Shown here: in pieces, positions 9,097 through 17,701 of the stretch
Layout of the letters: the number at the start of each line of letters is the position of its first letter
How positions within the stretch are numbered: position 1 is the first letter of the stretch
NCBI RefSeq assembly: GCF_041468085.1
Contig: NZ_CP121017.1
Location: 1,963,501 to 2,027,500 of the forward strand
Direction: 5' to 3'
Length of the DNA stretch: 64,000 nucleotides
DNA from: Tistrella mobilis
GTDB lineage: Bacteria; Pseudomonadota; Alphaproteobacteria; Tistrellales; Tistrellaceae
Position numbers and translations under genes: made by a program
The notes under the pieces: model-generated
Told to the model about the DNA's origin: nothing
Database searches by the model: none
Seen by the model: the letters and a program-made list of their open reading frames with translations, nothing else

Positions 9097-9993
9097 TCAG
9101 AAGCGGCCCCGGCGGTAGTCTTCGATCGCCTGGATGATTTCGGCCTCGGTGTTCATCACGAAGGGGCCGTAGCGGGCAACCGGCTCGCCGATCGGGCGGC
9201 CGGCAACCAGGATCGCCCGGGCGGGCTGGTCCGAGGCGTTGCCGAGGCTGAGCGCGCCATCCCCGCCCAGTACCGCCAGGCGCGCGGTGCCGAGCGGCCG
9301 GGCCGTCTCGCCGGTGCCGGCGATCAGCGCGCCGTCATAGACATAGAGGAAGGCGCTGTGGCCGGCAGGCACCGGCAGTTCGACCTCGCCGCCCGGAACC
9401 AGTTCGATATCCAGATAGAGCGGATCGCTTGCGACGCCGGCCACGGGGCCGATGGTGCCGAAAACCTCGCCCGCGATCACCTTCACCGTACCTGCGCCGC
9501 CGGGCAGGGTGGCGGCGGGGATGCTCTCGGGCCCGAATTCGCGATAGGCGGGGCGCGCCATCTTTTCGGCGGCGGGCAGGTTCACCCACAGCTGAAAGCC
9601 GCGCATCAGCCCTTCGGTCTGCTCGGGCATCTCTTCATGGATGATGCCGCGGCCGGCGGACATCCACTGCACACCGCCCGGGACCAGCACGCCCTTGTGC
9701 CCGGCATTGTCGGCATGGCGCATGCGGCCGGCGAGCATATAGGTCACGGTCTCAAAGCCGCGATGCGGATGGGCGGGAAAGCCGCCGATATAGGCGCCCG
9801 GATCGTCGGAGCCGAACTCGTCGAGCATCAGGAACGGGTCGAGCATGTCGAGCGACGGCTGGCCGATCACCCGTTTGAGCTTCACCCCGTCACCATCGGA
9901 GACGGCGCGGCCGACCACCACCTGCGTGACGTGGCGGCCGGTCGTTGCATCCGCGGGCCGGGGCGTGGAGGTGAGGGTGGTGGTGGCGGTCAT
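9097..9993 (-). CDS. Pirin family protein
   Basis: 298 residues from the ATG at 9993, preceded by GAGGTG. A bicupin protein with the pirin N-terminal metal site FPAHPHRGFETVTY and the later WMSAGRGIIHEE segment; these supply the His and Glu ligands for Fe. Bacterial pirins are cytoplasmic, and some have quercetin 2,3-dioxygenase activity or modulate metabolic enzymes; the substrate here cannot be read from sequence. It converges on the agmatine deiminase gene with 4 bases between stops. Family call is firm, function open. Confidence 0.88.
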   Translation of the reverse strand: MTATTTLTSTPRPADATTGRHVTQVVVGRAVSDGDGVKLKRVIGQPSLDMLDPFLMLDEFGSDDPGAYIGGFPAHPHRGFETVTYMLAGRMRHADNAGHKGVLVPGGVQWMSAGRGIIHEEMPEQTEGLMRGFQLWVNLPAAEKMARPAYREFGPESIPAATLPGGAGTVKVIAGEVFGTIGPVAGVASDPLYLDIELVPGGEVELPVPAGHSAFLYVYDGALIAGTGETARPLGTARLAVLGGDGALSLGNASDQPARAILVAGRPIGEPVARYGPFVMNTEAEIIQAIEDYRRGRF

Positions 9994-10136
9994 CGGGCAC
10001 ACCTCGTCAATGAGTGCGGGCGGCGCACCGGCGCCGCCCTGTCTTCCCGATCCAAGATAGGGTGTCGGGGACTGTTTCCGAAGACCGCAGAATTGCAACG
10101 CTCCGTCGCGCAGATGGAAACGATGCGACGGGCGGC

Positions 10137-11318
10137 TTACACCGAAACCACCAGATCTTCCAACCGGTCGGGGGCGCTGGTCAGCGACAGACAGCCCGTC
10201 TCCGTCACCAATACGGTGTCTGAATGGCGGAAGCCGCCCAGCCCCTCGATATAGAGGCCGGGCTCGATGCTGAACACCTGGCCGGCCTCGACGATCCGTT
10301 CGTATCCCTCGGCCAGAAAGGGCGCCTCGTGGCCGGTGACGCCGAAGGCATGGCCGGTGCGGTGAAGCAGATGGTCGCCATGGCCGGCGCGGATCAGCGA
10401 CGCATTGACCGCGACATCGATCGCAGCCATCGATGCGCCGGGTTTCAGCAGGTCGAAGGCCAGGGCCCGGGCCTCGGCCATCGCGCCGAAGGCCGGCCTT
10501 GCGGCCTCCGGCACCTCGCCCAGGAAAAACGTTCGCTCCAGCTCGGCGGCATAACCGTCGGCGCGGCAGGCGATGACGCTGACATGCGGCCCGCCCCGGC
10601 CCAGGGCCATGAACAGGTCGGTGAAATTGTGCGGGTCGTGCGAGACCTCGGGCGGCTGGGCCACCGCGGCGAAATTGCAGGCAAGCAGATTCAGATGCGG
10701 ATTGGCGGCAAGGGCGGCGCCGGTCATCCGGCGGGACAGTACGCCATGGATTTCGATCGCCGCCAGTCCGGGCCGGGCCATGGCGAGCAGGGCGGCATGG
10801 GCATCCGACACCAGATCTGCGGCATGGCGCAGCCGGCCGATCTCCCAGGCCGATTTCACCATCCGCAGATCCTCGACCAGAGCGGACGGCGCCGGATCGT
10901 GGCCGGCGGCCGCAAGGCGCGCGGCGACGAACAGCGGACAGTCCGGTTCGACCGCAACCTTCAGGCCGGGCGTGAGCAGCCCGGCCAGGCGATCATCCCA
11001 ACCCTGGCCGGCAGGGGCGGGGAATTCGCGATAGGCGATGCAGTCGATCGCGCCCAGGCCGCGGATGCGGACATGGGGAATTTCAAGCGCGGGGACCACG
11101 AAGCGCAACGGACCATGGCCCGTAACCAAAAGGATGAAAGGGCGTTCGTGCACGAAGTTCGCAAAATGGGTGAGGTAGTAGACGCTGTCGGGGTTGGTGA
11201 GGATCAGGGCGTCGATGCCGGCCAGATCCATGGCGGCACGCAGACGATCGACGCGGTCGGTGATTTCGCTGAGCGGCGGGGCGCCGGTGATCGCGGCGGG
11301 AAGGAGTTCGGTGGTCAT
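10137..11318 (-). CDS. M24-family (creatinase/prolidase fold) hydrolase, probably metal-independent
   Basis: 393 residues: N-terminal creatinase domain (about 20-150) and pita-bread M24 domain (about 160-390) with HRTGHAFGVTGHEAPF and SIEPGLY. In aminopeptidase P the first two metal ligands are Asp, the second in D-I-T-R-T. Here that region reads ADGYAAELERT, with Glu for the second Asp and no aligned first Asp. The last Glu ligand is also not aligned (GFRHSDTVLV). This suggests a metal-free enzyme like creatinase or ectoine hydrolase rather than a true Xaa-Pro peptidase. Its start lies 4 bases from the end of the MFS gene, so it is co-transcribed with a transporter that may import its substrate. 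Confidence 0.8.
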   Translation of the reverse strand: MTTELLPAAITGAPPLSEITDRVDRLRAAMDLAGIDALILTNPDSVYYLTHFANFVHERPFILLVTGHGPLRFVVPALEIPHVRIRGLGAIDCIAYREFPAPAGQGWDDRLAGLLTPGLKVAVEPDCPLFVAARLAAAGHDPAPSALVEDLRMVKSAWEIGRLRHAADLVSDAHAALLAMARPGLAAIEIHGVLSRRMTGAALAANPHLNLLACNFAAVAQPPEVSHDPHNFTDLFMALGRGGPHVSVIACRADGYAAELERTFFLGEVPEAARPAFGAMAEARALAFDLLKPGASMAAIDVAVNASLIRAGHGDHLLHRTGHAFGVTGHEAPFLAEGYERIVEAGQVFSIEPGLYIEGLGGFRHSDTVLVTETGCLSLTSAPDRLEDLVVSV

Positions 11319-11322
11319 CGGC

Positions 11323-12615
11323 TCAAAGCTCCGGATCGATGCGACGGCGGCGGTGGAGGGCGGCCTGGAAGAACAGGCCGCTGACCAGTGGCGGCAGCAG
11401 GGTGACGATCAGCGCAAGGCGCAGCGACGCGCCGCCATCGGTGGCGAGCCCGTGGGCCAGCGCCAGATCGCTGATCAGCCCCACCAGGGCGGGCGCGCCG
11501 CCATAGCTGATGATCGAGGTGGCAAAGACCATGAAGGCGATGGCGGTGGCCCGGACATGGGGGCCGGCGACGACCTGCATGCACGACATCGACGGCCCCA
11601 TGCCGAGCCCCGACACCAGAAACGCCAGGAACAGCAGGCCATAGGCAAGGCGGGTATCGGCCACCAGGAAGGTGGCGGCGAAGAGCGGCGCGCAGACGAG
11701 GCCGGCCAGTGCCGGCAGGCGGAATTCCCACGACCGCGCCCGGCGGATCAGCCGGTTGGCGAGCCAGCCGCCGGCGAAGGTGCCGATCAGCACGCCGAGC
11801 CCGAGGGCAAGGCCGCCGCTGCGGCCGAATTCGGCGACACCGACGCCGTGGACGCGCTGGAAGAAGGCCGGGATCCAGGTGGCGAGGCCGACGGTGACGT
11901 AGAAGAAGGGAATCGCGATCAGCAGATGGACCACGGCCGCCGAGCCGAGCAGTTCGGCGAGCGCGGGTTTGAGCGCCGGCGGCTGCCCGGCGGCGCCCGT
12001 GCGATCGAAGCGCCCGCGCGGCGGTTCGCGCAGGACCAGGGGGACGATCAGGGCGAGGACCAGACCCGGCAGGCCAAAATAGAGGAAGACCATCCGCCAG
12101 CCATGCTCTGCGACCAGGGCGCCCGCCACCACCAGGCCGATCATGCTGCCGAGCGAGCCGATGCCGGTGAAGACCGAGACGGCCCAGGCGCGCCGTTCGG
12201 GCGGGAACAGGTCGCCGATCAGCGAATGGGCCGAAGGCACGCAGCCGGCCTCTCCCACGCCGACCGTCATCCGGGCGGCGAACAGGCCGAGGAAGCTGCG
12301 GGCGAGGCCGCAGGCCGCCGTGGCGAGGCTCCACAGCGCCAGAGACACCGCGATCACCCGCACCCGGTTGGTCCGGTCGGCGAGCCGGCCCATGGCCAGG
12401 CCGAACACGGCATAGAACAGCGCGAAGGCAAAACCGCCGAGCAGGCCCATCCGGGCATCGCTGAAGCCCATCTCGACCTTGATCGGTTCCAGCAGAACCG
12501 AGAACAGAACCCGGTCCATGTAGTTGAAAAGATTGATCAGGCCGAGCAGCGCAAGTGCGAGCCCGGCCCCCTGCGCAATCGGTGGCCGGGTTGCAATCCC
12601 GTCTGATGCCGTCAT
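11323..12615 (-). CDS. MFS transporter
   Basis: 430 residues from the ATG at 12615, preceded by AGGGAG. Twelve hydrophobic segments and the MFS motif A in GRLADRTNRVRV between helices 2 and 3. The sequence resembles the anion:cation symporter and spinster-like branches (NLFNYMDRVLFSVLLEPI). It probably imports an organic anion or similar small molecule for the M24 hydrolase, which follows 4 bases downstream. The divergent AraC regulator gene is the likely controller. The substrate is unknown. Confidence 0.88.
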   Translation of the reverse strand: MTASDGIATRPPIAQGAGLALALLGLINLFNYMDRVLFSVLLEPIKVEMGFSDARMGLLGGFAFALFYAVFGLAMGRLADRTNRVRVIAVSLALWSLATAACGLARSFLGLFAARMTVGVGEAGCVPSAHSLIGDLFPPERRAWAVSVFTGIGSLGSMIGLVVAGALVAEHGWRMVFLYFGLPGLVLALIVPLVLREPPRGRFDRTGAAGQPPALKPALAELLGSAAVVHLLIAIPFFYVTVGLATWIPAFFQRVHGVGVAEFGRSGGLALGLGVLIGTFAGGWLANRLIRRARSWEFRLPALAGLVCAPLFAATFLVADTRLAYGLLFLAFLVSGLGMGPSMSCMQVVAGPHVRATAIAFMVFATSIISYGGAPALVGLISDLALAHGLATDGGASLRLALIVTLLPPLVSGLFFQAALHRRRRIDPEL

Positions 12616-12708
12616 TGTCGTCGTGCTCCCTGTCTGCCGCCTTGATGGCGGGTTGACGGGAGTGTGGCGCGGCGGCGCGGGCAGCGTCTTTCCAGGCGTG
12701 CACGGAAA

Positions 12709-12757
12709 TTTTGCATTTCGTCCCTCGGCATGCGCTGATGCGAGACCGGATGCAAAA
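12709..12757. promoter_or_regulatory. Inverted repeat in the MFS/AraC divergent region
   Basis: TTTTGCAT (12709-12716) and ATGCAAAA (12750-12757) form a perfect 8-base inverted repeat, 33 bases apart, in a 159-base divergent promoter region. The spacing would place two AraC-type sites on similar helix faces. A role as the AraC regulator's operator is inferred from position. Confidence 0.45.
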
Positions 12758-12774
12758 CTCATCGGGAGAGGGGG

Positions 12775-13743
12775 ATGACGGCAGGCATCGGCACGCCCTG
12801 GACGACCCAGCGCGCGGTGGTGGCAGCGCTGGAAGCCGGCGTGCCGCTGATGGAGGCGGCCCCCTTCACAGGGCGGAGCCGGTTCGAGATCATGGAGGGC
12901 GGCATCGTCGGCTGGTGGCTGGACGGCCGGTTGACCGCCGATCTGATCCTGCGCCATGTGATGGACGATACCGTCAGCATCCAGTTCGTCCAGAGCGGCG
13001 GCGGCCGGCGGCGGATCACCGCCCATGGCAGCGAGCGCCATGGCGGCGGAACGCTCTATATCGGGCTGTTTCCGGCCGGCAGCCGTCAGGTCCGACGCTG
13101 GCGGGCGGGACGGCCGATCCGCTATGCCGCCTTCTGGATCCCGCCCACCCATGCGGCGGTGGCGCTGTTTCCCCACCGGGCGGACCGGCTGCCGGCCTTC
13201 ACCGATCTGCTGGACGGGCGGCTGGCGGCACCTTTCGGGCTGTCGGTGACGATGACCCCGGCCATGCATGCGGTGATGGATGCGCTGATCGACGGTCCGC
13301 CCCGGCCGACGGTGCTGGCCCGGGCCTATGAGACCCTGAAGCTGCGGGAACTGATGATCGAGGCTGCGGGTGTGATGGCGGCCGCGGCAGCCCCGCGCCG
13401 GGCAGCCGACGGCGTGCCGGCGCAGACCCGCCACGAGATGCAGATCGAACGGGCGGCGGAGATTCTGCGCCGGGAACTGGCCGACCCGCCGGGTTTCCGC
13501 GAACTGGCGCGGCGGGTGGGCATCAGCCACAACCGGCTGGCGGCGGGCTTCGTGGCCCGTTTCGGCTGCACGCCCCACGAGTATGGCAAGCGCCAGCGCA
13601 TGCAGGCCGCCCGGCGGCTGATCCGGGAGGGCCGCCACGGTCTGATCGACGTGGCGGCCCTGGTCGGCTTTTCCGGCCAGGCGGCATTCGGCCGGGCCTA
13701 TGCCGCCTTCTTCGGCCATCCGCCCGGGGCGGACAGGCGATGA
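12775..13743 (+). CDS. AraC-family transcriptional regulator
   Basis: 322 residues. The C-terminal two-helix-turn-helix AraC domain spans about 220-318: EILRRELADPPGFRELARRVGIS is the first helix-turn-helix region and DVAALVGFSGQAAFGRAYAAFFG the second. The N-terminal 200 residues form an effector or dimerisation region without a family I can name, rich in Arg and Trp. The start follows GGGAGAGGGGG. The gene is divergent from the MFS/M24 pair, so it probably regulates that catabolic pair in response to its substrate. Confidence 0.88.
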   Translation: MTAGIGTPWTTQRAVVAALEAGVPLMEAAPFTGRSRFEIMEGGIVGWWLDGRLTADLILRHVMDDTVSIQFVQSGGGRRRITAHGSERHGGGTLYIGLFPAGSRQVRRWRAGRPIRYAAFWIPPTHAAVALFPHRADRLPAFTDLLDGRLAAPFGLSVTMTPAMHAVMDALIDGPPRPTVLARAYETLKLRELMIEAAGVMAAAAAPRRAADGVPAQTRHEMQIERAAEILRRELADPPGFRELARRVGISHNRLAAGFVARFGCTPHEYGKRQRMQAARRLIREGRHGLIDVAALVGFSGQAAFGRAYAAFFGHPPGADRR

Positions 13744-13750
13744 TGCAGGA

Positions 13751-14659
13751 TCAGGCCATGACGTGATGCTTCGCCGCCTGGGGCACCAGAACGATCTGGG
13801 CACCGGGCAGGGCCTGGGTGAGGGCGGCGCGCATCCGGTCCAGGATATCGGCGATCTGCGAGAAGGGGCGGTCGCCTTCGAAGGTCAGCGTGATCTCGAC
13901 CTCGGCACCATTGCCGAGCCGGCGGCTGCGGACCCGGATGATGTCATCATATTCGTCGAAGAACTGCGCCAGGACCTTGTTGATCTCCATCTGCATCGGC
14001 TCTGCGAGCGAGCGATCGAGCAGGTCGGGCATGGCTTCCTTGAGCATGCCATAGGTGGTGGTGAGCATGATGACGGCAACGACCGTCGAGCCGACGATAT
14101 CGGCCCAGTAGGAAAGCATCATGTCGCCGGCCAGCTGGTCCAGCGCCACACAGCCCACCACCACCACCGACCCGATGGTCTTGGCGATGCGGGCGCGGTA
14201 TTGCGAAACCACGATGATCGAGGCGCCGTCGCGGGCCGCGCGGCGCAGCGACAGCATCTGGGCGGTGTTCAGAAACAGGTTGAAGGTCACGAAGAAGGTG
14301 GCGAGATAGGCGGCGCTGCCGGTTTCCGAAGGCGCCGGCACCTTGGTTGCGATCTTGTAGATGATGAAGCAGGCTGCCACCACCAGCATCATCGCGATCA
14401 GGATGGAGACCGCCTGTTCCAGCTTGGCGGTGCCGTATTCGAAATTGCCGGTGCGGCGGCGGTTGATGTTGCGCAGCGTGGCATAGGACACCAGCCCCAC
14501 GCAGATCAGCAGCGTGCCGCGCACGCCGTCGGCGATCATGGTCAGCGAGCCCGACCAGATGGCGACGGTCACGAACGGTCCGCAAAGGGCGAGGTCGGCC
14601 AGAACCGCAATCGCGACGGCGCGCTCGCGCGCCCGCTCGGCTGGCGACAGGTTGGACAT
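13751..14659 (-). CDS. Cation diffusion facilitator-like membrane protein lacking zinc ligands
   Basis: 302 residues with about six membrane segments and a soluble C-terminal domain (about 205-295) of the CDF type (VEITLTFEGDRPFSQIADILDRMR). Standard CDF exporters carry H/D-x-x-x-D in helices 2 and 5. Here helix 2 reads IADGVRGTLL and helix 5 reads YRARIAKTIGS, so both ligand pairs are replaced. It may transport a different cation or have lost transport. Homologues of this CDF-like type exist in alphaproteobacteria, but I cannot assign a substrate. It converges on the AraC gene with a 7-base gap. Confidence 0.7.
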   Translation of the reverse strand: MSNLSPAERARERAVAIAVLADLALCGPFVTVAIWSGSLTMIADGVRGTLLICVGLVSYATLRNINRRRTGNFEYGTAKLEQAVSILIAMMLVVAACFIIYKIATKVPAPSETGSAAYLATFFVTFNLFLNTAQMLSLRRAARDGASIIVVSQYRARIAKTIGSVVVVGCVALDQLAGDMMLSYWADIVGSTVVAVIMLTTTYGMLKEAMPDLLDRSLAEPMQMEINKVLAQFFDEYDDIIRVRSRRLGNGAEVEITLTFEGDRPFSQIADILDRMRAALTQALPGAQIVLVPQAAKHHVMA

Positions 14660-14859
14660 GCTTCAGTCTCCCGATGAACGGGTCGTGGTTTGCCGCCGCC
14701 GGCCGCGCCGGCCCCCACCGGCACATCCCCGCGGTGCCGGCGGGCCGGCATCGGCGGGTGGCTCCCCCGCCACCCGGACCGATGATGCGTCAGAAGGCCG
14801 GGTGACCGGAAGCGGGAAGTGCGACCGATCAATGACCGTTGGCCGCGAAAGGGCCGGGA

Positions 14860-16536
14860 TCAGACCCCCTCGGTCTGGCTGCGCCGCGGCGCCACGGCCA
14901 CCGCGGCCGCGAAGATCAGGCCGATCACCGCCCAGAGATGGGCTTCCCCGTTCTCAGGCCCTTCGCCGATGGCCACGGCGAGTGCGCCACCGCCGATCAT
15001 CAGCGCCAGCAATGCCTCTTCGATCTTCAGCCGCAGCCGCGGCGTGCGCGCCCGGCCGGCCACCGGCATCAGCGCATCCACCGCCCAGCCGATCGCCGGG
15101 ATCAGGAAGGTGACGATCGGGAAATCGCGATAGCGCGGGTCAAGGGCGAGGCCGACCATGGCGATCGCCACGGCCACCGCGGCCAGCCCCTTGAGCAGAC
15201 CGAGGCGAAGGGCGCGGGCAGCATCGCCGGTTCCCAGCCAGTCGACGGTGAGCGGCTGGCGCAGGGCCTGCAGCACGTCGGCCACCGGCACCGGCTGGAT
15301 GCGCGCCTCGGGCGGGCCTGCCCAGCGACGGGCGAGCACCACTGCGGTCACGCCCGAGACCAGCCACAGGCCGATGCCCACGGTCCATTCCACCGGTCCG
15401 CGGTTGACCAGCGACAGATGATCGATCGAGAGCAGCAGCGTTGCGCCGGCGAGCTGGGCGCCGGCGACGGCAGATACCCAGCCTGCGATCTCGCGCCCCA
15501 GATGCTCGTCGATTTCGTGATCGGGGATGCGCCGTCCGGCGGCGATCATCAGCAGGGCGGCGACAAGGATGCCGCCGGCCGCCAGCCAGTGCCAGTGCGG
15601 CATCTCCACCACCGGCCCGGTGAGCGGGAATTTCTGCTCGCGATATTCGTCGACAAGCCCCCAATGGCCGCCGACGGTCCCTTCCTGCACCCGCTTCCAG
15701 GGCTGGTCGAAGGCCTCGATCAGGTTGTAGTCGACGCCCAGATTGCGGGCGAGGGGGATGAAGTCGCGGATGAAGCTGGCCTGGTTGACCAGGCTCGGCA
15801 CGGCGGGGCCGCGGGTGCGGCCCTCGCTCGGCCAGCCGGTCTCGCCGATCATGATCGGCTTGTTCGGGAAGGCCGCCTTGACCTCGTCGATGATCCGGCG
15901 CAGATGCGCCATGGCCTCGTCGATCGAGACGGGTTCGTCCTCCCAATAGGGCAGGATGTGGACGGTGACGAAATCGACCTCGTCCGCGAGGTCGCGGTTC
16001 TTCATCCAGAATTCCCAGACATCGGCATAGGTCACCGGCTTGTCGGTCCGCGCTTTCACCTCGCGGATCAGCTTACGCAGGTTCTCGGGCGACTGTTCAC
16101 GCCGCAGCAGAACCTCGTTACCGACGATGACGGCCTTGATCGCCTGCGGATTGCGCGCGACCACATCCAGCGCCGCATCGATCTCCATCTGGTTGTTCTG
16201 GGGGTTGGCGCCGATCCAGATGCCCTGAAGCACGCTCATGCCCAGCTGTGCGGCCTGCACCGACACCTCTTCCAGGCCCTGACGGGCGGAATAGAGCCGC
16301 ACGCAGTCGGTGACCGATTTCAGGATCGCCATATCCTCGGCGATCTGCTCGGGCGGGGCGATGAAGCTTTCGTTATGCGGCGTCTGGCGGCCGCGGAACG
16401 GGGCATAAGAAGTGCAGGCGACGTGGGCGTTGGGAACGTCCGGCAGCTCCACGGGCGCATTGGCCCATGACCAGAAGCCCCAGGCGATCGCGGCGGTGAC
16501 GACAAAGGCGACCAATCCGATCAGGCGCGACGACAT
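14860..16536 (-). CDS. GH17-family beta-glucan enzyme with membrane domain
   Basis: 558 residues. An N-terminal membrane anchor (about 5-26) precedes a periplasmic GH17 domain (about 38-320) with acid/base E141 in IVGNE and nucleophile E232 in IGETGWP, then HILPYWE and EAFDQPWKR. About seven to eight hydrophobic segments follow (about 325-550). Family knowledge: bacterial membrane GH17 proteins of this kind include glucan transglycosylases that elongate, branch or cyclise beta-1,3-glucans. It is similar in its GH17 part to the NdvB-like protein at 1.4-4.1 kb, which suggests a shared glucan pathway. GGGGAGAAT precedes the start at good spacing. It could alternatively be a glucanase. Confidence 0.85.
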   Translation of the reverse strand: MSSRLIGLVAFVVTAAIAWGFWSWANAPVELPDVPNAHVACTSYAPFRGRQTPHNESFIAPPEQIAEDMAILKSVTDCVRLYSARQGLEEVSVQAAQLGMSVLQGIWIGANPQNNQMEIDAALDVVARNPQAIKAVIVGNEVLLRREQSPENLRKLIREVKARTDKPVTYADVWEFWMKNRDLADEVDFVTVHILPYWEDEPVSIDEAMAHLRRIIDEVKAAFPNKPIMIGETGWPSEGRTRGPAVPSLVNQASFIRDFIPLARNLGVDYNLIEAFDQPWKRVQEGTVGGHWGLVDEYREQKFPLTGPVVEMPHWHWLAAGGILVAALLMIAAGRRIPDHEIDEHLGREIAGWVSAVAGAQLAGATLLLSIDHLSLVNRGPVEWTVGIGLWLVSGVTAVVLARRWAGPPEARIQPVPVADVLQALRQPLTVDWLGTGDAARALRLGLLKGLAAVAVAIAMVGLALDPRYRDFPIVTFLIPAIGWAVDALMPVAGRARTPRLRLKIEEALLALMIGGGALAVAIGEGPENGEAHLWAVIGLIFAAAVAVAPRRSQTEGV

Positions 16537-16627
16537 CGCTCGGCAATTCTCCCCACAGGCAGGCCTTGGGGCGTTCGACCGACCACATGCCCCGACCGAA
16601 CATCGTTAGCCGAAACCGGCCGGCTTG

Positions 16628-17701
16628 TCAGCCTTCCGTGTGTGACGCAGCATCGGCGAGTGCGGCTTCAAGCCGGCCCCATTCGCCGGGGCGGCCCCGG
16701 GCATCGTCTTCGGCCGGGATGCCGAAACGCAGCCAGCCGGCCTGGGCGGGGATGGTCACGGCCCCCGGCCAGTCGCGGATCAGGATGCCGTGACGGGCTG
16801 CAAGCCGGTCCAGGATGGCTGCGGCGCGGCTGCGGCTGCCGGCATCGACGGTGACGAAGAGGTCGGTGCGGCCGACGGGATCGAGTGCCGCCCGCCCAAG
16901 CAGGCGGGAGAGCCGCCCGGCCCCGGCGGCGAGCCGTGCCCGGGTCTGCGCGATCCAGGCCGTGTCGTCATAGGCACGGGCGGCAACCGCAAGTGCGGGG
17001 CCCGAGACCGCCCAGGGGCCCAGATGGTCGGTGATGCGCCCGGCGGTCACCGGATCCGCGATCGCAACACCCAGCCGCAAGCCCGCAAGACCAAAGAATT
17101 TTCCGAAGGACCGCAGCACCACCAGCCCCGGGCCCGCCAGGTCGGCCACCGATGCATCGGGTGTGATCTCGGCAAAAGCCTCGTCGACCACCAGCCGGCC
17201 GTCACGATCGGCCATCAGCCGCGCCAGCCGGCGCAGCTCGTCGCGGCCGGTCACCCGGCCGTCGGGATTGTTGGGGTTGACGATCAGCACGGTGTCGATA
17301 CCGGGCGCCGCCAGCCGGTCGGGATCGGTTTCGACCGTCACGTCGTGGCCGGCCCGGACCCAGGCGGGCCCGTGTTCGTTATAGGTGGGGCCGAGCACGG
17401 CGACCCGGCCGCGGGGCACGGCGAAGGGCAGTGCCTGGATCAGCGCCTGCGATCCGGGGCCGGCACAGAGATGATCGGGGCCGGGGGCCCGGTAGAAGCG
17501 GGCGGCGGCCTCAAGACAGGGCTGGATCAGGTCGCCATCGGGCAGGCGTGTCCAGGCATCGGCCGGAATGTCTCTGGGATCAAAGGGGTAGGGATCGCGA
17601 TTGATCCCGGTGCTGAGATCGATCCAGGGGGTGGGGGCCTGGGGGTGGGCGGCGGCCATGGCCGCGAGCCGGCCGCCATGATCACGAAACGCGGCGGTCA
17701 T
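16628..17701 (-). CDS. cobC: Threonine-phosphate decarboxylase, cobalamin biosynthesis
   Basis: 357 residues; a class I/II aminotransferase-fold PLP enzyme. It makes (R)-1-amino-2-propanol phosphate, used to attach the lower loop of cobalamin. Visible features: [18 protein letters not shown], and the PLP lysine in [14 protein letters not shown] (about 200-213), with a GR-F pattern near the C-terminus. The length is right for CobC/CobD. Its start overlaps the end of cobQ by 4 bases (ATGA), confirming the pathway context; histidinol-phosphate aminotransferase is the main alternative and context argues against it. Confidence 0.9.
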   Translation of the reverse strand: MTAAFRDHGGRLAAMAAAHPQAPTPWIDLSTGINRDPYPFDPRDIPADAWTRLPDGDLIQPCLEAAARFYRAPGPDHLCAGPGSQALIQALPFAVPRGRVAVLGPTYNEHGPAWVRAGHDVTVETDPDRLAAPGIDTVLIVNPNNPDGRVTGRDELRRLARLMADRDGRLVVDEAFAEITPDASVADLAGPGLVVLRSFGKFFGLAGLRLGVAIADPVTAGRITDHLGPWAVSGPALAVAARAYDDTAWIAQTRARLAAGAGRLSRLLGRAALDPVGRTDLFVTVDAGSRSRAAAILDRLAARHGILIRDWPGAVTIPAQAGWLRFGIPAEDDARGRPGEWGRLEAALADAASHTEG

